In this document: positions 8,661 to 16,656 of the stretch, piece after piece | Layout: each line of letters opens with the position of its first letter | Numbering within the stretch: position 1 is the stretch's first letter | From: Fusobacterium sp. JB019 | Lineage (GTDB): Bacteria > Fusobacteriota > Fusobacteriia > Fusobacteriales > Fusobacteriaceae | Reading direction: 5' to 3' | Assembly (NCBI GenBank): GCA_030673965.1 | Contig: JAUTCN010000002.1 | Span: 62,001 to 126,000 of the forward strand | DNA length: 64,000 nucleotides | The notes under the pieces: model-generated | The model's database searches: none | Told to the model about the DNA's origin: nothing | The model's input: the letters and a program-made list of their open reading frames with translations, nothing else | Made by a program: the position numbers and the translations under genes

Positions 8661-8830
8661 GCGCCAGAACTTACATGAAAGTAAGTTGACGAGGACTAGG
8701 GTTATCGAAAGTATTCGGCGGATGCTCTAGAGGTGGTTACAACCATTATTTTTTAAAACTATGAAGTGATTTATAGGACAAAGGAAATAATCGTAACATT
8801 CTCCTAAATAACACATTATTAAAGTAGCAA
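8661..8830 (+). ncRNA. glmS ribozyme
   Basis: The segment begins GCGCCAGAACT and continues GTTGACGAGGACTAGGGTTATCGA, then TTCGGCGGATGCTCTAGAGGTGGTTACAACC. These are the conserved P1/P2 core and the pseudoknot elements of the glmS self-cleaving riboswitch. Cleavage is expected between A8660 and G8661 with glucosamine-6-phosphate as cofactor, leading to loss of the glmS mRNA. The 3' limit (P3/P4 domain, including AGGACAAAGG) is approximate. The ribozyme lies directly before glmS, as in other bacteria. Confidence 0.95.
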
Positions 8831-8888
8831 TACTATTTTTTTGTTACGGAAAAATAATGTAAATTTAAAAAAATATAGGAGGAATATT

Positions 8889-10715
8889 ATGTGTGGTATA
8901 GTAGGATATGTAGGAAATGATGAAAAAGCAGTAGAGGTAATTTTAGAAGGACTTAGTAAATTAGAATATAGAGGTTATGATTCTGCAGGATTAGCTGTAG
9001 TTGAAGACGGACAAATATTTATAGAAAAGAAAAGTGGAAAATTATCAAATTTAGCAGATGCTTTAGAAAATGATCATCATCATTCAAAAGTTGGAATAGG
9101 TCATACAAGATGGGCTACTCACGGAGTACCAACTGATAACAATGCTCATCCTCATTTAAGTAATGATGGAAAAGTTGCAGTTGTTCATAATGGAATTATA
9201 GAAAATTTTGCTTCATTAAAAGAAGAATTAATAGAAAAAGGGTATATTTTCCATTCAGATACAGATACAGAAGTTGTAGCACAATTATTTTCAGAACTTT
9301 ATACTGGAGATTTAGTTGAGACTTTTTATAAATTAAAGGAAAGAATAAGAGGATCTTATGCATTTGGAATAATTCATAAGGATCACCCTGGAAAAATAAT
9401 ATGTGCAAGAAAAGAAAGTCCTTTAATAATAGGATTATCAAAGGAAAAGAATTTTATTGCTTCAGATGTTCCAGCAATATTAAAATATACTAGAGATGTT
9501 ATGTTTTTAGATAATGGTGAAGCAGCTTTATTAGAAGAAGGAAAAGTAACAGTTTATAATGATAAAAAAGAAGTTATAGATAAAGAAATAACAAAAATTG
9601 AATGGGATATGGAACAAGCAACTAAAAATGGATATCCACATTTTATGATAAAGGAAATAGAAGAGCAGCCAGCTGCAGTTGAAAAAACTTTATCTTCATA
9701 TATTGACATTGAAGGAAAGATTAATTTTGGAAAATCTTTTGAAAATATAGATTTTGATAAAATAAAAGAAATACATATAGTTGCTTGTGGAACTGCTTAT
9801 TATGCAGGACTTCAAGGATCATATTTCTTTAAAAAGATAAATGGACTTAAAACATATATAGATATAGCTTCTGAATATAGATATAACGATCCATTTGTAG
9901 ATGAAAATACACTAGCAATATTCTTAAGTCAATCAGGAGAAACTTTAGATACCCTTATGGCGATGAAGCTAGCTAAAGAAAAAGGAGCAACAACTCTAGC
10001 AGTTACAAATGTTTTAGGATCTACAATTTCAAGAGAAGCTGATGAGGTTATATATACATTAGCAGGAGCAGAAATTGCAGTTGCATCAACTAAGGCTTAT
10101 ACTACTCAAGCAGTAACAATGTACTTAATGTCTTTATATTTTGCCATGAATTCAGGAAAAATTAATAATGAGGAATGTCAAAAATATTTAGATGATGCAT
10201 ATAAATTATCAGAAAATATAGGAAGAGTATTAGAAACAAAGGAAAAAATAAAAGCTATAGCTGAAAAAATAAAAGATAGAAAAAATGGATTCTATTTAGG
10301 AAGAGGAATTGATGATAAAATAGCTAAAGAAGGATCTTTAAAAATGAAAGAAGTTAGTTATGTTCATACAGAATCTTTCCCTGCAGGGGAACTAAAACAT
10401 GGACCGATTGCTCTAATAGAAGATGGAACTATGGTTGTAGTTGTATCTACTCAAGATAAAATGGTTGAAAAAGTAGCTTCAAATATAAAAGAAGTAAGAG
10501 CTAGAGGAGCATATGTAATTGCTATAACAAAAAAAGATCATAAAGAGGTTATTGATGTTGCAGACGATGTGATTACAATAGATGATAACGGAGAATTATT
10601 AACTCCAGAATTAGCAGCAATTCCAATGCAATTATTAGCTTATTATACAGCAGTAGGAAAAGGATTAGATGTAGATAAACCTAGAAACTTAGCTAAATCA
10701 GTTACAGTTGAATAA
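8889..10715 (+). CDS. glmS: Glutamine--fructose-6-phosphate aminotransferase (isomerizing)
   Basis: A 608-residue cytoplasmic enzyme making glucosamine-6-phosphate from fructose-6-phosphate and glutamine, the first step to UDP-GlcNAc. The glutaminase half begins MCGIVGYVG, so Cys2 becomes the N-terminal nucleophile after Met removal. This fixes the start at 8889 (AGGAGG just upstream) and excludes an in-frame ATG at 8841. Further signs are GHTRWATHGVP and HNGIIENF, then two SIS domains with LSQSGETLDT and the C-terminal KSVTVE. Regulation is by the upstream ribozyme. A strong terminator follows. Confidence 0.98.
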   Translation: MCGIVGYVGNDEKAVEVILEGLSKLEYRGYDSAGLAVVEDGQIFIEKKSGKLSNLADALENDHHHSKVGIGHTRWATHGVPTDNNAHPHLSNDGKVAVVHNGIIENFASLKEELIEKGYIFHSDTDTEVVAQLFSELYTGDLVETFYKLKERIRGSYAFGIIHKDHPGKIICARKESPLIIGLSKEKNFIASDVPAILKYTRDVMFLDNGEAALLEEGKVTVYNDKKEVIDKEITKIEWDMEQATKNGYPHFMIKEIEEQPAAVEKTLSSYIDIEGKINFGKSFENIDFDKIKEIHIVACGTAYYAGLQGSYFFKKINGLKTYIDIASEYRYNDPFVDENTLAIFLSQSGETLDTLMAMKLAKEKGATTLAVTNVLGSTISREADEVIYTLAGAEIAVASTKAYTTQAVTMYLMSLYFAMNSGKINNEECQKYLDDAYKLSENIGRVLETKEKIKAIAEKIKDRKNGFYLGRGIDDKIAKEGSLKMKEVSYVHTESFPAGELKHGPIALIEDGTMVVVVSTQDKMVEKVASNIKEVRARGAYVIAITKKDHKEVIDVADDVITIDDNGELLTPELAAIPMQLLAYYTAVGKGLDVDKPRNLAKSVTVE

Positions 10716-10732
10716 AAACAAATATTACTTAC

Positions 10733-10764
10733 TTGACTCTCTTAATTTTAAGGGAGTCAATTTT
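10733..10764 (+). terminator. Terminator after glmS
   Basis: A 13-bp stem with one G-U pair (10733-10745 and 10748-10760) followed by TTTTAT. The photolyase gene starts 27 bases later, so either it has some read-through or a promoter overlaps this hairpin (TTGACT at 10733 is a possible -35). Confidence 0.85.
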
Positions 10765-10790
10765 ATATATTTTAAAATAGGGGTGAGTTT

Positions 10791-12125
10791 ATGATAAAAA
10801 TAATAAAAGAAAATAAAGACATGGATAAAGGTTATATTGTTTATTGGATGCAAGAATCTCAGAGAGCTAATGATAATTATGCTCTAGAATATTCTATAGG
10901 ATTAGCAAATGAATATAAGGTACCTATCTATGTTTTTTTTAATTATATTAAAAATTATCCACAAGCTCAAAAAAGACATTTTGATTTTATGCTTCAAGGC
11001 TTATTAGATGTAAAAAAAAATTTATTAAAAAGAGGAATAGAATTAATTATATTAGATGGAAATTTAGAAAAAAATATAAAAAAGGTATGTAAAGGTGCAA
11101 GATATCTAGTTTGGGATAAGGGTTATTTAAAACTTCAAAAATCTCAAAGGGAAAACTTAAGTAAAATTATAGATTGCAATATTGTAGAAATTGAAGATAA
11201 TCTTTTAATTCCAATAGAAGAAGTATCTAAAAAAGAAGAGTATAGTGCAAGGACTCTAAGATTAAAATATAGTAAATTATTAAATGAAATAAATAGTGAA
11301 TTTTTTTATAAAAAATATAATCATGAATTTCAGGCTTTAAAAGGAATAAAAAATAAAGCTGATGAAATATTACCAAAGAAAAAAATATTATTAGATGGTA
11401 ATTTTATTGGAGGAGAAGAGGAAGCTATAAAAAGATTAGATTATTTTATAAAAGAGAATTTAAAAAATTATGATAAATCTTCCCCAGAAAATGAATATTC
11501 TTCAAAGTTATCACCGTATTTACATTTTGGTCAAATTTCTCCAAGAAATATATATAATAAAATAAAAAAAATTAAAAATTATGAGGAACAAAAAAATATT
11601 TTCTTAGAAGAGCTATTAATAAGAAGAGAATTAGCTTTTAATTTTGTATATTATAATGATAATTATGACAATTGGTTAGGAATAACTTATAATTGGGCCT
11701 ATGATACTTTAGAAAAACATTTAAATGATGAAAGAGAGTTCTTATATTCTTTAGATGAGCTTGAAAATTTTAAAACTCATGATATATATTGGAATGCAGC
11801 TCAAAAAGAGATGGTTTATACTGGCTTTATGAATAATTATATGAGAATGTATTGGGGAAAAAAAATAATAGAATGGAGCAAATCTCCTAGAGAAGCTTAT
11901 GAAAATATGCTATACTTAAATAATAAATACTTTTATGATGGAAGGGATCCTAATTCTTATACAGGAGTAGCTTGGTGTTTTGGAAAGCATGATAGGGCCT
12001 GGAAGGAAAGAAGTATATTTGGAAAAATTAGATATATGAATTCAAATGGTTTAAATAGAAAGTTTAATATGGATTTATATATTTCTAGAATAAATAATAT
12101 TTTAAAGCTTAGGGAGGAAAAATGA
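10791..12125 (+). CDS. phr: Class II deoxyribodipyrimidine photolyase
   Basis: A 444-residue flavoprotein that repairs cyclobutane pyrimidine dimers with light. The N-terminal motif YWMQESQRANDNYALEYS is the class II signature, and the C-terminal FGKIRYMNSNGLNRKF is its conserved FAD-domain end. The middle holds SPYLHFGQISPR and ELLIRRELAFNFVYYN. GGGGTGA precedes the ATG, and a second in-frame ATG 10 codons on is a possible start. It overlaps the next gene by four bases (ATGA), so it is cotranscribed with a uracil-DNA glycosylase, a DNA-repair pairing. A light-dependent enzyme in a presumed anaerobe implies some exposure outside a host. Confidence 0.93.
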   Translation: MIKIIKENKDMDKGYIVYWMQESQRANDNYALEYSIGLANEYKVPIYVFFNYIKNYPQAQKRHFDFMLQGLLDVKKNLLKRGIELIILDGNLEKNIKKVCKGARYLVWDKGYLKLQKSQRENLSKIIDCNIVEIEDNLLIPIEEVSKKEEYSARTLRLKYSKLLNEINSEFFYKKYNHEFQALKGIKNKADEILPKKKILLDGNFIGGEEEAIKRLDYFIKENLKNYDKSSPENEYSSKLSPYLHFGQISPRNIYNKIKKIKNYEEQKNIFLEELLIRRELAFNFVYYNDNYDNWLGITYNWAYDTLEKHLNDEREFLYSLDELENFKTHDIYWNAAQKEMVYTGFMNNYMRMYWGKKIIEWSKSPREAYENMLYLNNKYFYDGRDPNSYTGVAWCFGKHDRAWKERSIFGKIRYMNSNGLNRKFNMDLYISRINNILKLREEK

Positions 12126-12673
12126 ACTTACAAAACTTAAAAGAACAATGTATGAAATGCCATAAGTGTAATTTATCTAAAACTAGAAATAAAATGGTTT
12201 TTGGAAACGGTAACCCTAATGCTAAAATTATGTTTATAGGAGAAGGTCCTGGAAAACAAGAGGATTTATCAGGAAGAGTTTTTGTTGGGGAGGCAGGTCA
12301 TCTTTTAGATAAAATGTTAAAAGCAATTGATTTAAAAAGAGAGGATATTTATATAGCAAATATAGTAAAATGTCATCCTCCTAAAAATAGAGATCCATTT
12401 CCTGAAGAAAAAGAAGCTTGTATTGAATACCTTCGTAATCAGGTTAGAATTATTAAACCTAAAATTTTAGTTTGTTTAGGAAGAGTTGCAGCTACAAGAA
12501 TAATCAATCCAAACTTTAGAATAACAAGAGAACATGGTCAATGGATTAAAAGAGGAGATTTTTGGATAATAGGAACTTATCATCCAGCAGCTCTTTTATA
12601 TGATCCTAGTAAAAAAAGAGATTCATGGGAAGATTTAAAAAAAATAAGAGAAAAATTAGATAGTTTAATATAA
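12122..12673 (+). CDS. Family 4 uracil-DNA glycosylase (Fe-S)
   Basis: A 183-residue enzyme that removes uracil from DNA. It has the motif GEGPGKQED at residues 40-48, and the four Cys ligands expected for the 4Fe-4S cluster are at C13, C16, C84 and C100. The glycosylase motif with H154 is in TYHPAALL. These features place it in UDG family 4, also called SPO1 polymerase-related. It starts by ATGA overlap with the photolyase gene, so translation is probably coupled. The context is base-damage repair. Confidence 0.94.
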   Translation: MNLQNLKEQCMKCHKCNLSKTRNKMVFGNGNPNAKIMFIGEGPGKQEDLSGRVFVGEAGHLLDKMLKAIDLKREDIYIANIVKCHPPKNRDPFPEEKEACIEYLRNQVRIIKPKILVCLGRVAATRIINPNFRITREHGQWIKRGDFWIIGTYHPAALLYDPSKKRDSWEDLKKIREKLDSLI

Positions 12674-12692
12674 ATAAAAAGGGGGGATTATT

Positions 12693-13337
12693 ATGGTAAT
12701 AGGGGTAATAGCAGGAACTCCAATAGATACAAAAATGGGAGTGGATTATATTAAAGAAAAGGGTCATAAAACAATTGGAAGATTCTGCAGTGATAGTGCT
12801 GAAAAGCAGGCTCATATGCAAATATTTGATCCTGAAGGTTTAACTGAAAATTTCATAGAAATATGTAATGAAATGGTTGACAAGGGAGCAGAAGGGATAT
12901 TTGTAAATTGTAATTCTTTAAGTGGAGCAATAAATCTTGAGTATGCAAGAAAAAAAATATTAACTAAAATTATTACTCCTTTAGATATATATGAGAAGAG
13001 TTTAAATGATTATAAATGTTTAAGTGTAATAGCTTCAGGATGTAAAAGTTTAGCTTCAATTGAAGGAATAATTCTTAAAAATAATCCAGAGTGTATGATT
13101 ATAGGGGCAGGTATTCTTCCATTAGTTGTGGCAATAGAAACAGGAGAAAAGCAAGAAAAAATATATAATGATTTTAAAATAAAAAAATTGTTAGATAGTT
13201 TTTCATCTATGGGAGCAGAGGCTCTAGTACTAGGGTGTACTCATTTTCCTTATATAATAGAATCCGTTAAGAAAAATTTATCAATACCAATTATAAATCC
13301 AAGTGATGAAATGTTAGAAGTTTTAATAAATCAATAA
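12693..13337 (+). CDS. Aspartate/glutamate racemase-family protein
   Basis: A 214-residue two-domain protein with both catalytic cysteines of the Asp/Glu/hydantoin racemase family: C73 in VNCNS and C182 in GCTHFPY. It begins MVIGVIAGTPIDTKMG. It is shorter than MurI (about 260) and lacks the usual FDSGVGG start, so it is more like an aspartate racemase or an uncharacterised member. GGGG upstream of the ATG is the ribosome site; it follows the glycosylase gene by 19 bases. Substrate unknown; family membership is secure. Confidence 0.88.
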   Translation: MVIGVIAGTPIDTKMGVDYIKEKGHKTIGRFCSDSAEKQAHMQIFDPEGLTENFIEICNEMVDKGAEGIFVNCNSLSGAINLEYARKKILTKIITPLDIYEKSLNDYKCLSVIASGCKSLASIEGIILKNNPECMIIGAGILPLVVAIETGEKQEKIYNDFKIKKLLDSFSSMGAEALVLGCTHFPYIIESVKKNLSIPIINPSDEMLEVLINQ

Positions 13338-13370
13338 AAAACAGCACGATGTTAGTCGTGCTGTTATATT
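13336..13370. terminator. Bidirectional terminator between racemase and cupin genes
   Basis: A perfect 10-bp stem AACAGCACGA/TCGTGCTGTT (13340-13349 and 13356-13365). The T run is good on the minus strand (six T) and weaker on the plus strand, so it mainly ends the cupin transcript but serves both. Confidence 0.85.
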
Positions 13371-13387
13371 ATAAAATTAATTTAAAA

Positions 13388-13720
13388 TTATTCTTTAACA
13401 ACAGTTAACCACATTTTAAATTTTGTTAAAGCTTTTAATGAATGTGGCAATCCAGCAGGCATAAGAATTCCTTCTCCTTCTCTTACTATGTTAACCACTC
13501 CATCTATTGTTATCTTAGCTTCTCCTTCTAAGATTAAAGCTATTGCATCTCCAGAAGCAGTATGAGCACTAAGTCCTTCTCCTTTATCAAAGGAAATAAC
13601 AGTTAAGTTTAATCCTGATTTTTGTACTAAGTTTAAACTTGCTACTTTACCCTCACTATATTTTATTAAATTATTTATTTCAAAAGCTTTTCCTTTTTCT
13701 AAATTCTTTACTAATCCCAT
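13388..13720 (-). CDS. Cupin-domain protein
   Basis: A 110-residue single-domain cupin. The segment TVISFDKGEGLSAHTASGDAIALILEGEAKI matches cupin motif 1, though it has fewer His ligands than metal-binding members. GILMPAGLPHSLKAL matches motif 2 with one His. Such small cytoplasmic cupins are often of unknown ligand. GGAGG lies before the ATG. It follows a second, smaller cupin-like gene by 15 bases on the same strand, so the two probably form an operon and perhaps a hetero-oligomer (inference). Confidence 0.88.
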   Translation of the reverse strand: MGLVKNLEKGKAFEINNLIKYSEGKVASLNLVQKSGLNLTVISFDKGEGLSAHTASGDAIALILEGEAKITIDGVVNIVREGEGILMPAGLPHSLKALTKFKMWLTVVKE

Positions 13721-13735
13721 TATATACCTCCATAA

Positions 13736-14062
13736 TTAAATATTTATTTGTAAAAGTTTAAAAGATCCTTTTCCACTAATTTCATGAAAATTGTTTGCAA
13801 GAATCATTAAAAGTTCTCCTTCTTTTAAGATTTGTGTTTTATCTTTTTGCTTTATAATTACTTCACCTTCAACTGATAGATATAAGGTGTTAGAAGAATA
13901 TTTTTCTTCTTCTAGAATTTCCCCATCTGCAAAACTAAAAAGCATAATGTTGGAATGATCACTATCAGAAAGAGACATACTAATAACTTGTTTTTTTTCA
14001 TAATGAATTAATTCTTTTAATTTTTTAGGATTTTTTATTGGTAAATTTTTAAGTCCATTCAT
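13736..14062 (-). CDS. Cupin-like protein lacking most metal ligands
   Basis: A 108-residue protein, same size as the next gene downstream. Its pattern (IMLFSFADGEILEEE, then YLSVEGEVIIKQKDKTQILKEGELLMILANNFHEI) fits a cupin fold. Motif 1 has lost the His residues and motif 2 keeps one His, so it may not bind metal. AAGGAGG precedes the ATG. It is first in a two-gene operon and appears to be driven by a TATAAT element at 14087-14092 with an inverted repeat upstream. Function unknown; the fold call is moderate. Confidence 0.75.
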   Translation of the reverse strand: MNGLKNLPIKNPKKLKELIHYEKKQVISMSLSDSDHSNIMLFSFADGEILEEEKYSSNTLYLSVEGEVIIKQKDKTQILKEGELLMILANNFHEISGKGSFKLLQINI

Positions 14063-14086
14063 AGATACCTCCTTAATTATGTTTTA

Positions 14087-14129
14087 ATTATAGTGTAATT
14101 ATAATAAGATTTCTGTTGCTTAGGCAACA
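14087..14129 (-). promoter_or_regulatory. Candidate promoter and operator of the cupin pair
   Basis: On the minus strand a perfect TATAAT (plus 14087-14092) has no recognisable -35 element. An inverted repeat TGTTGC-TTAG-GCAACA (14114-14129) is centred about 41.5 bases upstream of the predicted start near 14080. That position is typical of activators that replace the -35 contact, such as Crp/Fnr-type regulators. The regulator is not identified. Confidence 0.55.
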
Positions 14130-14146
14130 AAATTAAATAAAGTAAT

Positions 14147-14181
14147 AAAAAAAGAGCAGAAATTTTAATTTCTACTCTTTT
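14147..14181 (-). terminator. Terminator of the psd-to-cyclophilin operon
   Basis: A 14-bp stem with one C-A mismatch (14150-14163 and 14168-14181), with a seven-T run on the minus strand just after the cyclophilin gene. Confidence 0.8.
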
Positions 14182-14210
14182 AAAAGCTTAATATTGTATT
14201 CTATTAATTA

Positions 14211-14876
14211 TTAATATTTTAAGTTAGGAAATCTTCCTTTTAAAGCAGAGTTAATTTGTTCAACAGTTTCTTTTACATCATCTGTATAAAGAGAATCAGT
14301 ATTTCCGATTATTTCTATTGTTTTAATAACGTCTCCTTGTTTAACTAAGTTTACAATTTTTTGATCTTCTTCACTAACAACTTCTCCAAAGATAGTATGC
14401 TTATAGTTAAGCCATGGAGTTTCCACGTGAGTTATGAAGAATTGAGAACCGTTAGTATTTTTTCCAGCATTAGCCATAGCTAAAAGTCCAGGTTTATCAA
14501 AAACAATTCCTTCTTTAAATTCATCACCAAATTGGTAACCAGGTCCTCCAGCACCAGTTCCTTCAGGGTCTCCTCCTTGAATCATGAAATCAGGAATAAC
14601 TCTATGAAACTTTAAATTATCATAGTACCCAATTTTTGATAAATGTACAAAGTTTAAAACAGTAAAAGGAGCAGCTTCAGGGAATAAGTTAATATTTATT
14701 TCCCCTTTATCAGTTATAATTTTTGCGCTTAAATGAACATTTTTCATTAATTTAACCTCCGTATTAATATTTATTTTATTACTTCCACCTTTTAGTTTGA
14801 TGTAAAATGTTTTAGCAAGTAAAAATACCACAAGTATACCTAAAAAAGTGGACATGTATTTTATAATATTACTCAT
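14211..14876 (-). CDS. Cyclophilin-type peptidyl-prolyl cis-trans isomerase, possible membrane-anchored and soluble forms
   Basis: A cyclophilin domain from about residue 44 to 205 speeds cis-trans isomerisation of X-Pro bonds. Clear motifs are KFHRVIPDFMIQGGDP, then GLLAMANAGKNTNGSQFFIT and LNYKHTIFGEV. The full frame of 221 residues adds a 43-residue N-terminal extension with a membrane helix (FLGILVVFLLAKTFYI) and a linker. Two starts are supported. The ATG at 14876 has GGAGGGG upstream. The internal ATG at 14747 has GGAGG eight bases before it and would give a 178-residue soluble form starting at the normal cyclophilin N-terminus. It is last in the psd operon. Confidence 0.93.
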   Translation of the reverse strand: MSNIIKYMSTFLGILVVFLLAKTFYIKLKGGSNKININTEVKLMKNVHLSAKIITDKGEININLFPEAAPFTVLNFVHLSKIGYYDNLKFHRVIPDFMIQGGDPEGTGAGGPGYQFGDEFKEGIVFDKPGLLAMANAGKNTNGSQFFITHVETPWLNYKHTIFGEVVSEEDQKIVNLVKQGDVIKTIEIIGNTDSLYTDDVKETVEQINSALKGRFPNLKY

Positions 14877-14890
14877 TTAATTCCCCTCCA

Positions 14891-15520
14891 TTAAATATTT
14901 TTTTTAAGTTCTTCCTTAGAAATAGTTCCAAAGATTTCATATTTCCAACCACAATCTAAATCATATCTAATTTGGTTAATTAAAAAATCTACATGATCTA
15001 ACTGTTCTTGTAAGTTTCTTTTTTCTTCTCTTACTTCTACAATATCAGCAGCAACTTTCATTTCATCTTCATATTGAATACATTCTTTCCATTCAGCTTC
15101 CAATTGCTTTTCTCTTTCTATTATAGGGTTTAATTTATCATAGATGTTTCCTTTTTTCTTTTCTAGATTTCTAATTGTATAAAGAAATAAATTTTTAGTA
15201 ACTTCAGCTCCAGAATTTCCTTCTAAATCTTCTCTTTTTTCTTCACATTGTTCAACATACTCTCTTGAAATTTCATTTTTTTCTAAAATATCATTAATAG
15301 TTTTTTCAATTCCATTAATTTCTTTGTCATCTTTTTCATCGAAATTAGTATTTTTTAATCCAAAATAAAGTCTATCATATTTAGGGATAATTTCTTCTTT
15401 TAATAATTTAATTTTTTCCTCATTATTTTCTTTTTCAGCAAGTTTTAGTTCTAAATCATATTTTTTTAAAACTTGTAAAATAGCTTCTAAAGAAAATTTA
15501 ACAAAATATTTTCTATTCAT
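14891..15520 (-). CDS. Hypothetical coiled-coil protein
   Basis: A 209-residue, highly charged protein without membrane segments or signal. Heptad-like Leu/Ile/Lys/Glu patterns run through most of it (for example KLAEKENNEEKIKLLKEEI and EVREEKRNLQEQLDHVDFL), so a long helical coiled coil is likely. I do not recognise a family. The start at 15520 has GGAGTG upstream; a frame extended by 12 codons would overlap the preceding gene. It begins two bases after the methyltransferase stop and ends 14 bases before the cyclophilin start, so it belongs to this operon. Confidence 0.8.
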   Translation of the reverse strand: MNRKYFVKFSLEAILQVLKKYDLELKLAEKENNEEKIKLLKEEIIPKYDRLYFGLKNTNFDEKDDKEINGIEKTINDILEKNEISREYVEQCEEKREDLEGNSGAEVTKNLFLYTIRNLEKKKGNIYDKLNPIIEREKQLEAEWKECIQYEDEMKVAADIVEVREEKRNLQEQLDHVDFLINQIRYDLDCGWKYEIFGTISKEELKKNI

Positions 15521-15522
15521 AA

Positions 15523-16656
15523 TTATTTCACTCCATAATATTGATAATAATGGCATTCGATTCCACCATTATAAAGTTTTCTATTTTTAGTAGCTTTTTT
15601 CCCAAAAGATTCTTGGAAATTTTTATAAGATGTAATTATATAATAAGACCATTTAGGGAATCTTCTAAGACAAACATCTCCAAGAAGTCCGTATAATCTT
15701 TCTACTTTTTCATCGTTTAGAAGTCTTTCTCCATAAGGAGGATTAGAAACAATACAACCTTTTTCAGTAGGAGCTTCTAGTTCTAGGAAGTTTTTAGTTT
15801 CAAAAAGAATATCATCTTCAACTCCAGCTTTTTCAGCATTTTCGATAGCAATTTTGATAGTTTCTGGATCTATATCAGAAGCATAGATTCGAACTTCTTT
15901 ATCTAAATCTTCATTTGAAAAAGCTTCATCTCTAGCATTAATCCATAAATCTCTTGGGATAATTTTCCATTCTTCTCCAGCAAAATTTCTATTTGCTCCA
16001 GGAGCAATATTTCTAGCAATCATAGCAGCTTCAATGGCAATAGTTCCTGTACCACACATTGGATCTATAAATGCTCTTTCTCCACCCTTCCATCTTGTTA
16101 ATCTAACAAGAGCAGCAGCCATAGTTTCTTTTAAAGGAGCTTCATTTATTAAATTTCTATAACCTCTTCTATGAAGTCCTTCTCCTGATGTATCAATCAT
16201 AATATTAAAAATATCTTTGTTTCCTTGAATTTTTATTCTAAATTTAGCTCCAGTTTCAGGAAAGTAGTCAATATGATAGACATCTTTTAAGTTTTCAACC
16301 ATAGCTTTTTTACATATTCTTTGAATATCTGATTTAGAAAATAATGTACATTTAACAGAGCTTACCCAACTAATAGGAAATTCTCCGTCTTTTTCAATGA
16401 ACTCACTCCAGTTTATTTTTTTTACATGTTGAAATAATTCTTCAAAAGTAAAGGCTTTAAACTCACCCATTTTTATAAATACTCTATCAGCACATCTTAA
16501 ATAAAGATTAGCTTTTACAACGTCTTTTAAAGTTCCTTTGAATTCAACTTTTCCATTAAAAGTTTGAATTTCTTTGAAACCTAACTCCTTACATTCATCT
16601 CTTACAATGCTTTCAAGTCCCATTGTAGATGATGCAATTATTGTATATTCTTTCAT
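15523..16656 (-). CDS. THUMP-domain class I SAM-dependent RNA methyltransferase (RlmL/YpsC-like)
   Basis: A 377-residue enzyme. The N-terminal ferredoxin-like and THUMP region (about residues 1-155) binds RNA. The C-terminal Rossmann domain has PMCGTGTIAIEAAMIA (SAM site) and the catalytic N6/N2-methyltransferase motif SNPPYGERL. The layout matches the single-domain homologues of RlmL, which methylate 23S rRNA guanine N2. The start ATG overlaps the stop of the upstream AI-2E gene by one base (TAATG), and GGAGG lies within that gene. The exact rRNA target is inferred. Confidence 0.92.
   Translation of the reverse strand: MKEYTIIASSTMGLESIVRDECKELGFKEIQTFNGKVEFKGTLKDVVKANLYLRCADRVFIKMGEFKAFTFEELFQHVKKINWSEFIEKDGEFPISWVSSVKCTLFSKSDIQRICKKAMVENLKDVYHIDYFPETGAKFRIKIQGNKDIFNIMIDTSGEGLHRRGYRNLINEAPLKETMAAALVRLTRWKGGERAFIDPMCGTGTIAIEAAMIARNIAPGANRNFAGEEWKIIPRDLWINARDEAFSNEDLDKEVRIYASDIDPETIKIAIENAEKAGVEDDILFETKNFLELEAPTEKGCIVSNPPYGERLLNDEKVERLYGLLGDVCLRRFPKWSYYIITSYKNFQESFGKKATKNRKLYNGGIECHYYQYYGVK

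Noticed and set aside
10733-10764. TTGACT in the glmS terminator as a definite photolyase promoter
   Set aside because: A -10 at 17 bases is not convincing, so it was left only as a possibility.
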